This document shows positions 7,877 to 15,470 of a stretch of 21,816 bases of DNA, piece by piece. Each line of letters starts with the position of its first letter. Position 1 is the first letter of the stretch. The stretch covers positions 1 to 21,816 of the forward strand of contig CAZNNH010000101.1 in the NCBI GenBank assembly GCA_964574335.1, given 5' to 3'. Under the pieces are notes generated by a model. That model was not told the origin of the DNA. It worked only from the letters and a program-made list of their open reading frames with translations, and made no database searches. The DNA comes from CAZNNH01 sp964574335 (GTDB lineage: Bacteria > Acidobacteriota > Vicinamibacteria > Fen-336). The position numbers and the translations under genes are program-made.

Positions 7877-8026
7877 CCCGAGGACACGGTCGAGGACCGA
7901 GGGATCGGTGAGCCGGATCCCGATCCGTCGCCCGTAGGCCCGAAAGGCGATCCCAGCCGCCCACCCGAGGCGGTCGAGCTTCTCCAGTCAGGTCGAGGGC
8001 TTGCGTAGCCGTGGCACGATGGGCAT
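7877..8026 (-). other. Upstream part of the kinase frame, interrupted by an in-frame TGA
   Basis: Reading leftward, ATG at 8026 has a good ribosome site (GGTGGAG, 7-nt spacing). It encodes 12 codons (MPIVPRLRKPST), then TGA at 7990-7988, and the same frame goes straight on as LEKLDRLGWAAGIAFRAYG, RRIGIRLTDPSVLDRVLG and into the kinase. The segment after the TGA looks like the normal N-terminus of this kinase family. No ATG, GTG or TTG lies between the TGA and 7876; the first codon after TGA is CTG. Possibilities are a nonsense mutation or base error, a CTG start coupled to a 12-codon leader, or readthrough. Confidence 0.6.
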
Positions 8027-8123
8027 CTCGTCGCTCCACCGGGATTGGCGCAAGATCCGGGCCATCGCCTGCGGCCTGACTCTGCACGCTGCTGCAACGA
8101 CTTGCGGGCATGGCGCCCACGGC

Positions 8124-8139
8124 GGCAGGAGCCGTGCCC
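8124..8139 (-). promoter_or_regulatory. Candidate sigma54-type promoter upstream of the kinase-PqqD genes
   Basis: Minus-strand GGGCACGGCTCCTGCC matches the sigma54 pattern TGGCACG-N4-TTGC in the -24 part (GGCACG) with exact GG-N10-GC spacing. The -12 part is CTGC rather than TTGC. The predicted start is near 8113, leaving an 87-nt leader before the ATG at 8026. It is weaker than the other sigma54-type sites in the window. Confidence 0.4.
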
Positions 8140-8204
8140 GAGCCCGGGTCGGATTCCCCTCGCTGGCTTTCTCGGCTCGGCCAACAGCGCGTGCGAAGCG
8201 GTGG

Positions 8205-8525
8205 CTAGACGAACCTGGGCGGAGTCGGCACGATCTCTGCGGCCCCGTCGTGCAGGACCCTGAAGATGCGGATGTGGCTCTTGTTGATGGCCACAAACGA
8301 CTCGACGGGGCTGCCTTCGCCGATCGTGACCTCCGTCAGGTTCAGGAAGGGCCGGTCGTCGGAGAGGACGTCCGAGACCCGACGTTTGCTCTCGGGGACG
8401 TACAGGCGGCCCACGAACGTACCGAAGTCCGTGGTGATGTGGACGGTGGCCCACTTGGCCCGGCCCGCGTGGGCCGAGAACCGGTTCACCTGTGATTGCG
8501 GGATCCTCTCGGCGGGCGTTGCCAT
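8205..8525 (-). CDS. Small DUF6812-like protein
   Basis: 106 aa, ATG with AAGGAG 6 nt upstream. After a polar N-terminus of about 24 residues the sequence is a compact beta-rich domain: WATVHITTDFGTFVGRLYVP, then RRVSDVLSDDRPFLNLTEV, and FVAINKSHIRIFRVL. This pattern (G-x-L-x-V-P, R-x-SD-x-L, F-x-x-LT, then a hydrophobic strand with NK) fits my memory of the DUF6812 family, whose role is unknown; the match is from memory. There are no catalytic residues, signal peptide or membrane span. It is monocistronic or precedes the kinase gene by about 180 nt, and it has its own strong sigma54-type promoter, shared divergently with the DUF4388-DnaJ gene, which suggests co-control. Confidence 0.8.
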   Translation of the reverse strand: MATPAERIPQSQVNRFSAHAGRAKWATVHITTDFGTFVGRLYVPESKRRVSDVLSDDRPFLNLTEVTIGEGSPVESFVAINKSHIRIFRVLHDGAAEIVPTPPRFV

Positions 8526-8581
8526 CTCGGGCTCCTTGCTCTTCCACGAGCCGGGGCTATCCCGGCTCTCACCGCGTACAT

Positions 8582-8597
8582 CGCAAGCCTCGTGCCG
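8582..8597 (-). promoter_or_regulatory. Sigma54-type -24/-12 promoter for the DUF6812-like gene
   Basis: Minus-strand CGGCACGAGGCTTGCG matches the sigma54 consensus TGGCACG-N4-TTGCW at 10 of the 12 defined positions: GGCACG and TTGC are perfect, with exact GG-N10-GC spacing. The predicted start is near 8571, giving a leader of about 46 nt to the ATG at 8525. Confidence 0.7.
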
Positions 8598-8894
8598 GGG
8601 CACACCCGCGGCCGAAAATGCGGCAGGGGAAGAGGATTCCGCCGCGATCGACGGTGGCGGGCCGCACCCCGGCTCGGGAACATGGCCCGGGAGTCGGGCG
8701 TCCTTGCCGGTCGGAGCGGATCCGGGAGGGCTGCGCCTGGCGTGCGGACGCTGGGTGCCAAAGCGCCAGACGGGCCAGCGAGAGCGTGCCGGGCGAAAGA
8801 CGGCCGGCGTTTGCTGGGAGAACATGCGCACGGAAGGGTTGCGCCCCGAGCCCCGGGAAGCAAGGGGGCGCGAGTCGCGTCGGACTCCGTTTGC

Positions 8895-8910
8895 CGGCAT
8901 GCCTCTTGCC
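8895..8910 (+). promoter_or_regulatory. Sigma54-type -24/-12 promoter for the DUF4388-DnaJ gene
   Basis: CGGCATGCCTCTTGCC has GG-N10-GC spacing, a perfect TTGC and a GGCAtG -24 element. The predicted start is near 8921, so the leader would be only about 13 nt and begin right at the ribosome site GGAGG (8923-8927), with the ATG at 8934. The same tight promoter-to-SD geometry recurs at 20679-20717. Confidence 0.6.
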
Positions 8911-8933
8911 TCCGGTCCTAGTGGAGGACTCCG

Positions 8934-10466
8934 ATGGAGCAACCCACTGGATGGAAGCACGTGGCTCGGACCCAGGAGCGGCAGCCCATCGCCCGCTTCG
9001 CCGGGACCTATCGGGACATCTACCTGCAGCGGCGGACCGGGCTCCTCCACTTCTTCTGTGACCGGCAGCTCCTCAGCCTGCGCTTCGTGAACGGCGAGCC
9101 GGTGAGCGCTCGCTCCAGCGAGGAGGCGTGGCGGCTGGGCGAGGTGATGGTGCGGCGCGGCTACCTGGCTGCGGCCGATCTGCGAGGCGCGCTGGAGCTG
9201 GCTCGCCGCGAATCGCGGCTGCTTGGCAGCGTCCTCCTGGAGAGCGGGCTTCTGGATCGGGATGTCCTCGGGAAGGCGATCGCCCTGCAGATCCACGAGG
9301 TGCTGCTGAGCGCGCTCTCCTGGGGGGAAACCAGCCACGGCTTCGACCCGCAGGAGCCGCCCCTTCCGCCCTCGGAGGACCTGACCCTCAGGCTCTCGGC
9401 GGCCCAGCTCGTCTTCGGGATCGCCCGCTCGCTGCCCTTCGCCGTGGTGGGGGAGGCGCTCGGTGAACGCGACCGGGTCCTGGCCCAGGCGGCGGCGCCG
9501 CTGGCCCGCTACCAGCTCGTGGAGATGACGCCGGGTGAGCGCGTGGCGCTCTCCAGGGTCGATGGGGCGATCACGCTGCGGGAGCTGCTGTCGGCTTCGG
9601 ATGAGCCGGAGTCCGCCGGACGTGCCCTGCTGGCGCTGATCGCCACCGGCATCGTCGAGGCCGTCGAGGCGCCTCCGGCAGGTCAGGAACGTTCCGGCGC
9701 CGACGGCCTGCGCAGGGAGGTCGAAGAGGTGGCTGGCCAGCTCGGCAACCTGGACGACTTCGAGGTGCTCGGCATTCCCACCGGCTCGCCACCCGACCAG
9801 ATTCGGGCCGCCTACCTGAGGATGGCCAAGCGCTTCCACCCGGACCGGTACCACACCCCCGAGCTGGCCGGTCTGAGGGAGCCGATCGCCGCCGTCTTCG
9901 ACCGCGTGGTCCGGGCGTACCAGAACATCTCGCAGTCGCAGTCGCGGGCGCCCGACGTCGTCCCGAGCGGGCCGCCCCCTGGGGAGCCCGCCCGGCGCCA
10001 GCAGCGTGCGGCCGACGATACTCCACGACGGCTAGCGGCCCCGAGCCCGAACGATATGATGAGCGCGCTGGCCCAGGCCGAGACCCACTTCACCGCCTCG
10101 CGCTTCTGGGATGCGATCCAGCTCCTGGAGGGGATGCTGCCCTGGGTCAGCGGGAAGAGCGAGGTGCGGGTGCGCACGCTGCTGGCCCGGAGCTATCGCA
10201 AGAACCCCAAGTGGCTGCGGTCAGCGGAGGACGAGCTCCTCAAGGTGCTCGATCTCCAGCCGAGCAACGTCGAGGCGCTGCTCTCCCTCGGCGAGATCTA
10301 CCGGCAGGGGGGCATGCCCAGCCGGGCTCGGGCGATGTTCGCCCGGGTGCTCGAGATCGAGCCGGACCACGGCGCCGCCCGGGAGCAGCTCGGCGGCCGG
10401 CCGGACTCGGGCAAGGGTGTGATCGCCCGGTTCCTCGGCCAGCGGTCCAGGGTGCGGGCTGCGTAG
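8934..10466 (+). CDS. DUF4388 (PATAN) - DnaJ - TPR protein
   Basis: 510 aa, ATG with GGAGG 7 nt upstream. Residues about 20-135 form a DUF4388-type domain (TGLLHFFCDRQLLSLRFVNGEPVSA; the segments LGEVMVRRGYL and LGSVLLESGLL; then ALQIHEVLLSALSW). Residues about 193-246 look like a winged-helix-like module (DGAITLRELL to ALIATGIVEAV). Residues 273-333 are a J-domain with an intact H302-P-D304 motif, so it could stimulate a DnaK ATPase. Residues about 375-485 are TPR repeats (SNVEALLSLGEIYRQGG). It is cytosolic. DUF4388 proteins are often linked to two-component signalling and motility. A second protein with the same front half lies at 14364-15305. A sigma54-type promoter sits just upstream. 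The role is probably a regulated adaptor or chaperone partner (inference). Confidence 0.88.
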   Translation: MEQPTGWKHVARTQERQPIARFAGTYRDIYLQRRTGLLHFFCDRQLLSLRFVNGEPVSARSSEEAWRLGEVMVRRGYLAAADLRGALELARRESRLLGSVLLESGLLDRDVLGKAIALQIHEVLLSALSWGETSHGFDPQEPPLPPSEDLTLRLSAAQLVFGIARSLPFAVVGEALGERDRVLAQAAAPLARYQLVEMTPGERVALSRVDGAITLRELLSASDEPESAGRALLALIATGIVEAVEAPPAGQERSGADGLRREVEEVAGQLGNLDDFEVLGIPTGSPPDQIRAAYLRMAKRFHPDRYHTPELAGLREPIAAVFDRVVRAYQNISQSQSRAPDVVPSGPPPGEPARRQQRAADDTPRRLAAPSPNDMMSALAQAETHFTASRFWDAIQLLEGMLPWVSGKSEVRVRTLLARSYRKNPKWLRSAEDELLKVLDLQPSNVEALLSLGEIYRQGGMPSRARAMFARVLEIEPDHGAAREQLGGRPDSGKGVIARFLGQRSRVRAA

Positions 10467-10560
10467 CCGCGGCGTTCTCGATCCTCCGCTCCGCGACGAA
10501 GGCGTCGAGCTCCGTCAAGGCGCGGGAGCCTGGGCAAGATCCCTTCTTCCACCCGGCACT

Positions 10561-10595
10561 CGCCGGATGCCCCGACGAGGCTTCGCTATCCGGCG
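10561..10595. terminator. Hairpin in the convergent gap
   Basis: CGCCGGAT (10561-10568) and ATCCGGCG (10588-10595) can form a perfect 8-bp stem with a 19-nt loop. It lies where the DUF4388-DnaJ gene and the HExxH peptidase gene converge and overlaps the last codons of the latter, so it could terminate the rightward transcript. No T-run is present. Confidence 0.3.
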
Positions 10596-11401
10596 TGCGG
10601 CGCCGTCGGCGCCGCCGCCACCGGGTCGGCGGTCAGATCGCGAGGATCCGATCCATGGGCCCGAAGCGTGCGGAGGCTGGGGGCCGAGGGGCTCAGGTCG
10701 AGGCTCGCCAGCCAGGCCGCGCCGGCCGACTCGAGGGTCTGCCCGAAGGCGCGCGTGAAGGCGGGGCGGGCATCCAGCGGCGTCCGGCAGGCTCGGAAGA
10801 AGCTAGCCACGGCGTCGAGACCGTGCGCCTTGATCAGGTACTCCATGAACGCGCCGGCCACAGCGTAGGCGGGCTGGCGTCCCTGGTCGTCGCGCCAGAT
10901 CGCGGGCTCCAGGAAGCCCTCGAAACGGGAGCGCTCGAGGATAGTCTGGGCGAGCCGGCGGACGCTTCGGCCACCCAGCTTGCCGTCGTCACCGAGCGCC
11001 ACGGCCAACCCCTCCTGGAAGAAGAGCCCCGGGTCGCCGAGCTCTCCTGCGACCCGATGGACGATCTCGTGTGGATGGAAGGCGGCGATCGAGTGGATCG
11101 TCCCGGTCTTGAGGTCGGTGATGCCGGAGGCGTAGGTGCCGGAGTAGGCGGCGATGTCCTCGGCCCGCTCGTGCCGGTAGTACGGCGCGCGCCCCGACAC
11201 CTGGTGCCCGAGCTGCCGCTCGACGCGGGCGAGGAACTTTTCGCTCTTGGAGGCGTCGACCTTCAGCCCGTCGCGGCTGTAGAAGTTGAAATGCTGCGTC
11301 TGGGCTACCGCGACGAAGCCGGGGAGCGGCTGGCCTTCGAGGCTGGAGGCCCAGAGGATCCCTGCTACTGCCCATGTGATGGCCGCTCTTCGGTTCCACA
11401 T
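10586..11401 (-). CDS. Exported HExxH metallopeptidase (gluzincin, peptidase MA-like)
   Basis: 271 aa from ATG; no clear ribosome site upstream. The N-terminus is a signal peptide (MWNRR, then a hydrophobic run to about residue 20, with cleavage possibly near LEGQPLPG). The core holds the zinc motif H111-E112-x-x-H115 followed 15 residues later by E130 in FFQEGLAVALG, the H-E-x-x-H...E arrangement of gluzincins in the MA clan. VAQTQHFNFYSRDG before it resembles the entry strand of the peptidase MA-like family. The C-terminal tail (about 235-271) is low-complexity. It probably acts in the periplasm; the substrate is unknown. It follows the NtrC gene in the same direction but after a 166-bp gap with its own A+T-rich patch, so it may be transcribed separately. 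Confidence 0.8.
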   Translation of the reverse strand: MWNRRAAITWAVAGILWASSLEGQPLPGFVAVAQTQHFNFYSRDGLKVDASKSEKFLARVERQLGHQVSGRAPYYRHERAEDIAAYSGTYASGITDLKTGTIHSIAAFHPHEIVHRVAGELGDPGLFFQEGLAVALGDDGKLGGRSVRRLAQTILERSRFEGFLEPAIWRDDQGRQPAYAVAGAFMEYLIKAHGLDAVASFFRACRTPLDARPAFTRAFGQTLESAGAAWLASLDLSPSAPSLRTLRAHGSDPRDLTADPVAAAPTAPHAG

Positions 11402-11437
11402 ACGGGCTTATACTGCAAGCCCGCAGCCGTCCCATTG

Positions 11438-11470
11438 AGCCTATTTAACTAACTGATCTATATAGAGATT
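11438..11470 (-). promoter_or_regulatory. A+T-rich patch with palindrome upstream of the peptidase gene
   Basis: This is the most A+T-rich stretch in the window (TTTAACTAACTGATCTATA on the plus strand). It includes the perfect 10-bp palindrome TCTATATAGA (11457-11466). It lies 37-70 nt before the peptidase start and may be a promoter or operator; no standard -35/-10 pair could be fixed. Confidence 0.35.
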
Positions 11471-11496
11471 GGCTGCAGTCAGAGCGGTGAAGTAAA

Positions 11497-11509
11497 GGGA
11501 AATATTCCC
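11497..11509 (-). terminator. Weak hairpin after the NtrC gene
   Basis: Minus-strand GGGAA-TAT-TTCCC forms a 5-bp stem with a 3-nt loop and is followed by TTTACTT. It lies about 60 nt past the NtrC stop codon. The stem is short; a weak intrinsic terminator is possible. Confidence 0.3.
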
Positions 11510-11567
11510 GGGCTAGGGAGACGCCAGGGCCGGGCGGCGAGCGGGCTGCCCAGCGGCCAGGGCGGCG

Positions 11568-12931
<1,364 letters not shown>

Positions 12932-12935
<4 letters not shown>

Positions 12936-14293
12936 CGGGCCTCGGCCGGCCCCGCCGCGGCCGGCCGGCGGGGCAGCCGGATCGAGAAGCACGTTCCCTG
13001 GCCGCGCGCGCTCTTCACGTCGATCTCGCCCCCATGGGCGGTCACCACGCCGTGGCAGATGGCCAGCCCCAGGCCGGTGCCCTTGCCCACCGGCTTGGTG
13101 GTGAAGAACGGGTCGAAGATCTTGTCGAGGTGCTCCGGCAGGATCCCGGCCCCGTCGTCGGAGACCGCCAAGCCGACGGTCTCGGCGTCGGGCTTTGTCG
13201 TCTCCACGGTCACGTGACCGCCGGCCGGGGTGGCGTCGAGGGCGTTCATCACCAGCGTGATCAGGGCCTGGGTCAGGCGTCCCTCGTCGGCGCGGATCCG
13301 CGTCATCGGCTGGTGCAGCGCCATCTGGAGGGTCACCTTGCGGATCCGCATCTCGTGGGCGACCAGGTCCCGCACCTTCTCGCACACGGCGTTCAGGTCG
13401 ACATCGGTCGTCTCCGGCTTGCGGCTCCGACTGAAGTCGAGCAGGGCCGCGATGATCCCCTTGCAGCGGTAGACCTCCGACTCGATGGTCTTGAGGTAGC
13501 GGGGGAACTTGTCGAAGACATCGATGGCTCGCAGGCGTGGGTCGTCCGCCTTGTCGAGCAGGCTCTCGGTCCGCAGGGCGATGTTGGCCAGGGGGGTGTT
13601 GATCTCGTGGGCGACCCCGGCCGCCAGCAGGCCGATGTCGGCCAGCCGAGCGGCTTGGAAGAGCTGCTCCTGCTGCTCCTTCAGGCCGGTGACGTCCTTC
13701 AGCACCACCAGCAGCCGGCCGACGCCGTCCGGTCCCGGGTCCACTGGCGTCACCGTGACCTGGCGGAAGCCGGGAAGCCGCGAGTACGTGGTCTCCTGCG
13801 TGCGTCCGCCGCCGTCCGCCTGCGAGAGGGCGATGGGGTCCGCCGGTCCGGTCGCCTCGCCGAGGACGCCTGCCAGTGGGGTCGCGACGATCTCCTCGAT
13901 GGGACGGCCGAGCCCGCGGGCCAGCGCCAGGTTGGCCCGGAGCAACATCCCCTTCGAGTCGAGCACCACGACCGGGTCCTCCATCGCGTCGAAGAGGCTC
14001 TCCCACACGTGTCGCGCGTCGACCAGGGCCCGCACCAGCCGGGTATGGGGGTGGGGCTCGCGGCACCCGGGGGACCGGACCAGGATGGTCAGGGGCGGCG
14101 TGGCCGGCCGGGCGCCGAGATCCGCACCGATGGCGGTCAGGTCGGATGGCCCGCCGAAGAGCAGCGCCAGGTCGGCATCCAGCTCCAGCAGGTGCCCGAG
14201 GCTTTCCGCGCGCAGCAGCTCCAGCTCTCGCTCCGACAGCGCGGAGGCCCAGGTGTCGACTTCGGGGCCTTCGCCGACGATGGCGACTCGCAC
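12932..14293 (-). CDS. Soluble PAS sensor histidine kinase (NtrB-like)
   Basis: 453 aa, GTG start with AAGGAG 7 nt upstream. No membrane span is seen. Residues about 1-95 form an alpha/beta domain like a worn receiver (MRVAIVGEGPEVDTW) without an obvious phosphorylation site. Residues about 97-205 are a PAS domain (FDAMEDPVVVLDSKGMLLRAN). The phosphoacceptor is H229 in AAGVAHEINTPLANI. The ATPase domain has the N box around N350, G1 DDGAGI (379-384), the F box FDPFF and G2 GTGLGLAI (405-412). It should phosphorylate the NtrC-type regulator that overlaps its stop codon. Being cytosolic with PAS, it probably senses an internal cue or partner protein. It lies 70 nt downstream of the DUF4388-TPR gene, probably in one operon with it. 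Confidence 0.95.
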
Positions 14294-14363
14294 GAGCGAG
14301 CTCCTTTCAGATGCTCGGGCAGGAGTCTAGCATGAGGGGCCAGGCGCCGGTCCCTCGGCCGGC

Positions 14364-15305
14364 TCAGGGCGTGGTAGGCACCGGGTGCCAGGCCGAGCCC
14401 GACAGCTCCGAGAACGGGAGGAAGCGTAGCTCTTGAAGCGCCCGGCGGTGGCCGGGATCGATGCTCAGCGCCCGGCGGAGGGCCGCCACGGCTCGGCGGA
14501 TCTCCCCGCGATCCTTGTGCGCCAGCGCCAGCGTGTACCAGCCGTCTGCGTCCCGTGCCGTCGCCGTAGGCTCGGCGTCCAGCGACACGCACCCGGTGGA
14601 CACGAGCAGCAGCAGGGCGCGCTCGGCCTCGGCTCGGCGGTCGGCCGGGGCCAAGCCGGTCAGCGCGCGCATCGTGGGCGAGGCGCTGGCCGCGGCGAGC
14701 AGCTCGTGTTCCCGCTCGGTGAGCCTCACCGGCTCGCTGGCGGGGGCGGGATGGTTTGGGCGCACGAAGCGGGACCGGTCGCCCAGCAGCCAGCGGAGCG
14801 TCCCCGGGTCGTCGATGCCTCGGATCGTCTCGGCCACGACGTCTCGGCTGGAGAGTCGGGACGGCACCGGCGGGGGCGCCAACGCGGCCGCCTCATGGCG
14901 ACCGAAGCAGCGCCCAGCGCGCCACCCCAGCGCTCGCCGCAGCACGTCGGTCAGGTGCAGCGCGCGGCCGGCTTCTATCGTGCTCTCGGGGAGCCGGCCC
15001 AGCGCGGCGAGCGCCTCCTCGATCGGCTGGCCCGTGCGTGCCGCCGTGGCGGCCGCCTGGACGGCCTCGACGCGGTTGACGAGGGCATGGCGAGCCAGCG
15101 TGTCGGCGAGCCCGAGCCGGGAGTCGCGGGCGGCCACGATCCTGCCGCGCAGGAACGTGAAAGCGATCCGCTCGGATTCGTGCTCGAGGCCGAGCTCTCC
15201 GCTGGATGAGGACGCGAACCATGCGCCGAGCCGCGCGGGCAGCCGTTCTCGCAACGTTTTCGCGCACTCGACCGGCTCCAGCGCTTCCGGGATCGGGGTT
15301 GCCAT
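14364..15305 (-). CDS. DUF4388-type protein with C-terminal TPR segment
   Basis: 313 aa, ATG with GAGGAGGAG just upstream. Residues about 18-140 follow the DUF4388 pattern seen in the 8934-10466 protein (SGELGLEHESERIAFTFLRG, then RIVAARD; IEEALAALGRL; LHLTDVLRRALGW). Residues about 193-243 match the same following module (LTEREHELLAAA to LLVSTGCVSL). The end (about 255-293) is a TPR-like helix pair (WYTLALAHKDRGEIRRAVAA). The J-domain of the other protein is absent. It is cytosolic and has no catalytic motif. A sigma54-type promoter lies directly upstream, and the PAS kinase and NtrC regulator follow, so the activator could drive its own operon through this promoter (inference). It probably acts as an adaptor in the signalling pathway. 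Confidence 0.82.
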   Translation of the reverse strand: MATPIPEALEPVECAKTLRERLPARLGAWFASSSSGELGLEHESERIAFTFLRGRIVAARDSRLGLADTLARHALVNRVEAVQAAATAARTGQPIEEALAALGRLPESTIEAGRALHLTDVLRRALGWRAGRCFGRHEAAALAPPPVPSRLSSRDVVAETIRGIDDPGTLRWLLGDRSRFVRPNHPAPASEPVRLTEREHELLAAASASPTMRALTGLAPADRRAEAERALLLLVSTGCVSLDAEPTATARDADGWYTLALAHKDRGEIRRAVAALRRALSIDPGHRRALQELRFLPFSELSGSAWHPVPTTP

Positions 15306-15335
15306 GGGCTCCTCCTCTTCTCGGATTGCATCAAT

Positions 15336-15351
15336 GGCAATCGGCGCGCCA
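15336..15351 (-). promoter_or_regulatory. Sigma54-type -24/-12 promoter before the DUF4388-TPR / kinase / NtrC genes
   Basis: Minus-strand TGGCGCGCCGATTGCC matches TGGCACG-N4-TTGCW except A to G at one -24 position and the last base; GG-N10-GC spacing is exact. The predicted start is near 15325, 20 nt before the ATG at 15305, leaving room for the GAGGAGG ribosome site. Confidence 0.7.
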
Positions 15352-15413
15352 AGCTCGTAGACCCTCGAGCTGCAGCAAAGACAAGGGGTTGGGTGGGAGG
15401 CAGGAGATCGCGG

Positions 15414-15430
15414 CCGGGAGAGTTTCCCGG
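15414..15430 (-). terminator. Hairpin after the degenerate NtrC-like gene
   Basis: CCGGGA-N5-TCCCGG forms a perfect 6-bp stem 40 nt past the stop codon of the gene at 15471-16748 and upstream of the sigma54-type promoter. It may end the ATPase/HD-GYP transcript or be an enhancer-type palindrome for the downstream promoter. No T-run follows. Confidence 0.35.
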
Positions 15431-15470
15431 GTTCGGGTGGTACTCGCCGGCTCGGGGCCGCGCTTCGCCT

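Larger units (their letters stand above)
8526..8933. other. 408-bp divergent regulatory region without a gene
   Basis: No convincing coding sequence is seen on either strand. The region separates the DUF6812-like gene (leftward) from the DUF4388-DnaJ gene (rightward) and has a sigma54-type element near each end. The roughly 300 bp between them is long enough to hold enhancer sites for an NtrC-type activator. I see short imperfect palindromes (for example near 8759-8820) but no clear repeated operator. Confidence 0.55.

Noticed and set aside
8759..8820. Imperfect inverted repeat (CCAAAGCGCC ... GGCGTTTGCTGG) as an enhancer site
   Set aside because: Imperfect, widely spaced, and I could not find a matching copy near the other sigma54-type promoters.
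8205..9854. A 549-codon leftward frame including the DUF6812-like gene
   Set aside because: Only the last 106 codons have a ribosome site and domain-like sequence; the rest is antisense to the DUF4388-DnaJ gene and crosses the promoter region.
11400..11430. Another GG-N10-GC match (minus CGGCTGCGGGCTTGCA) before the peptidase gene
   Set aside because: The -24 part fits poorly beyond GGC, and the predicted transcript start falls 2 nt before the ATG, leaving no room for a ribosome site.
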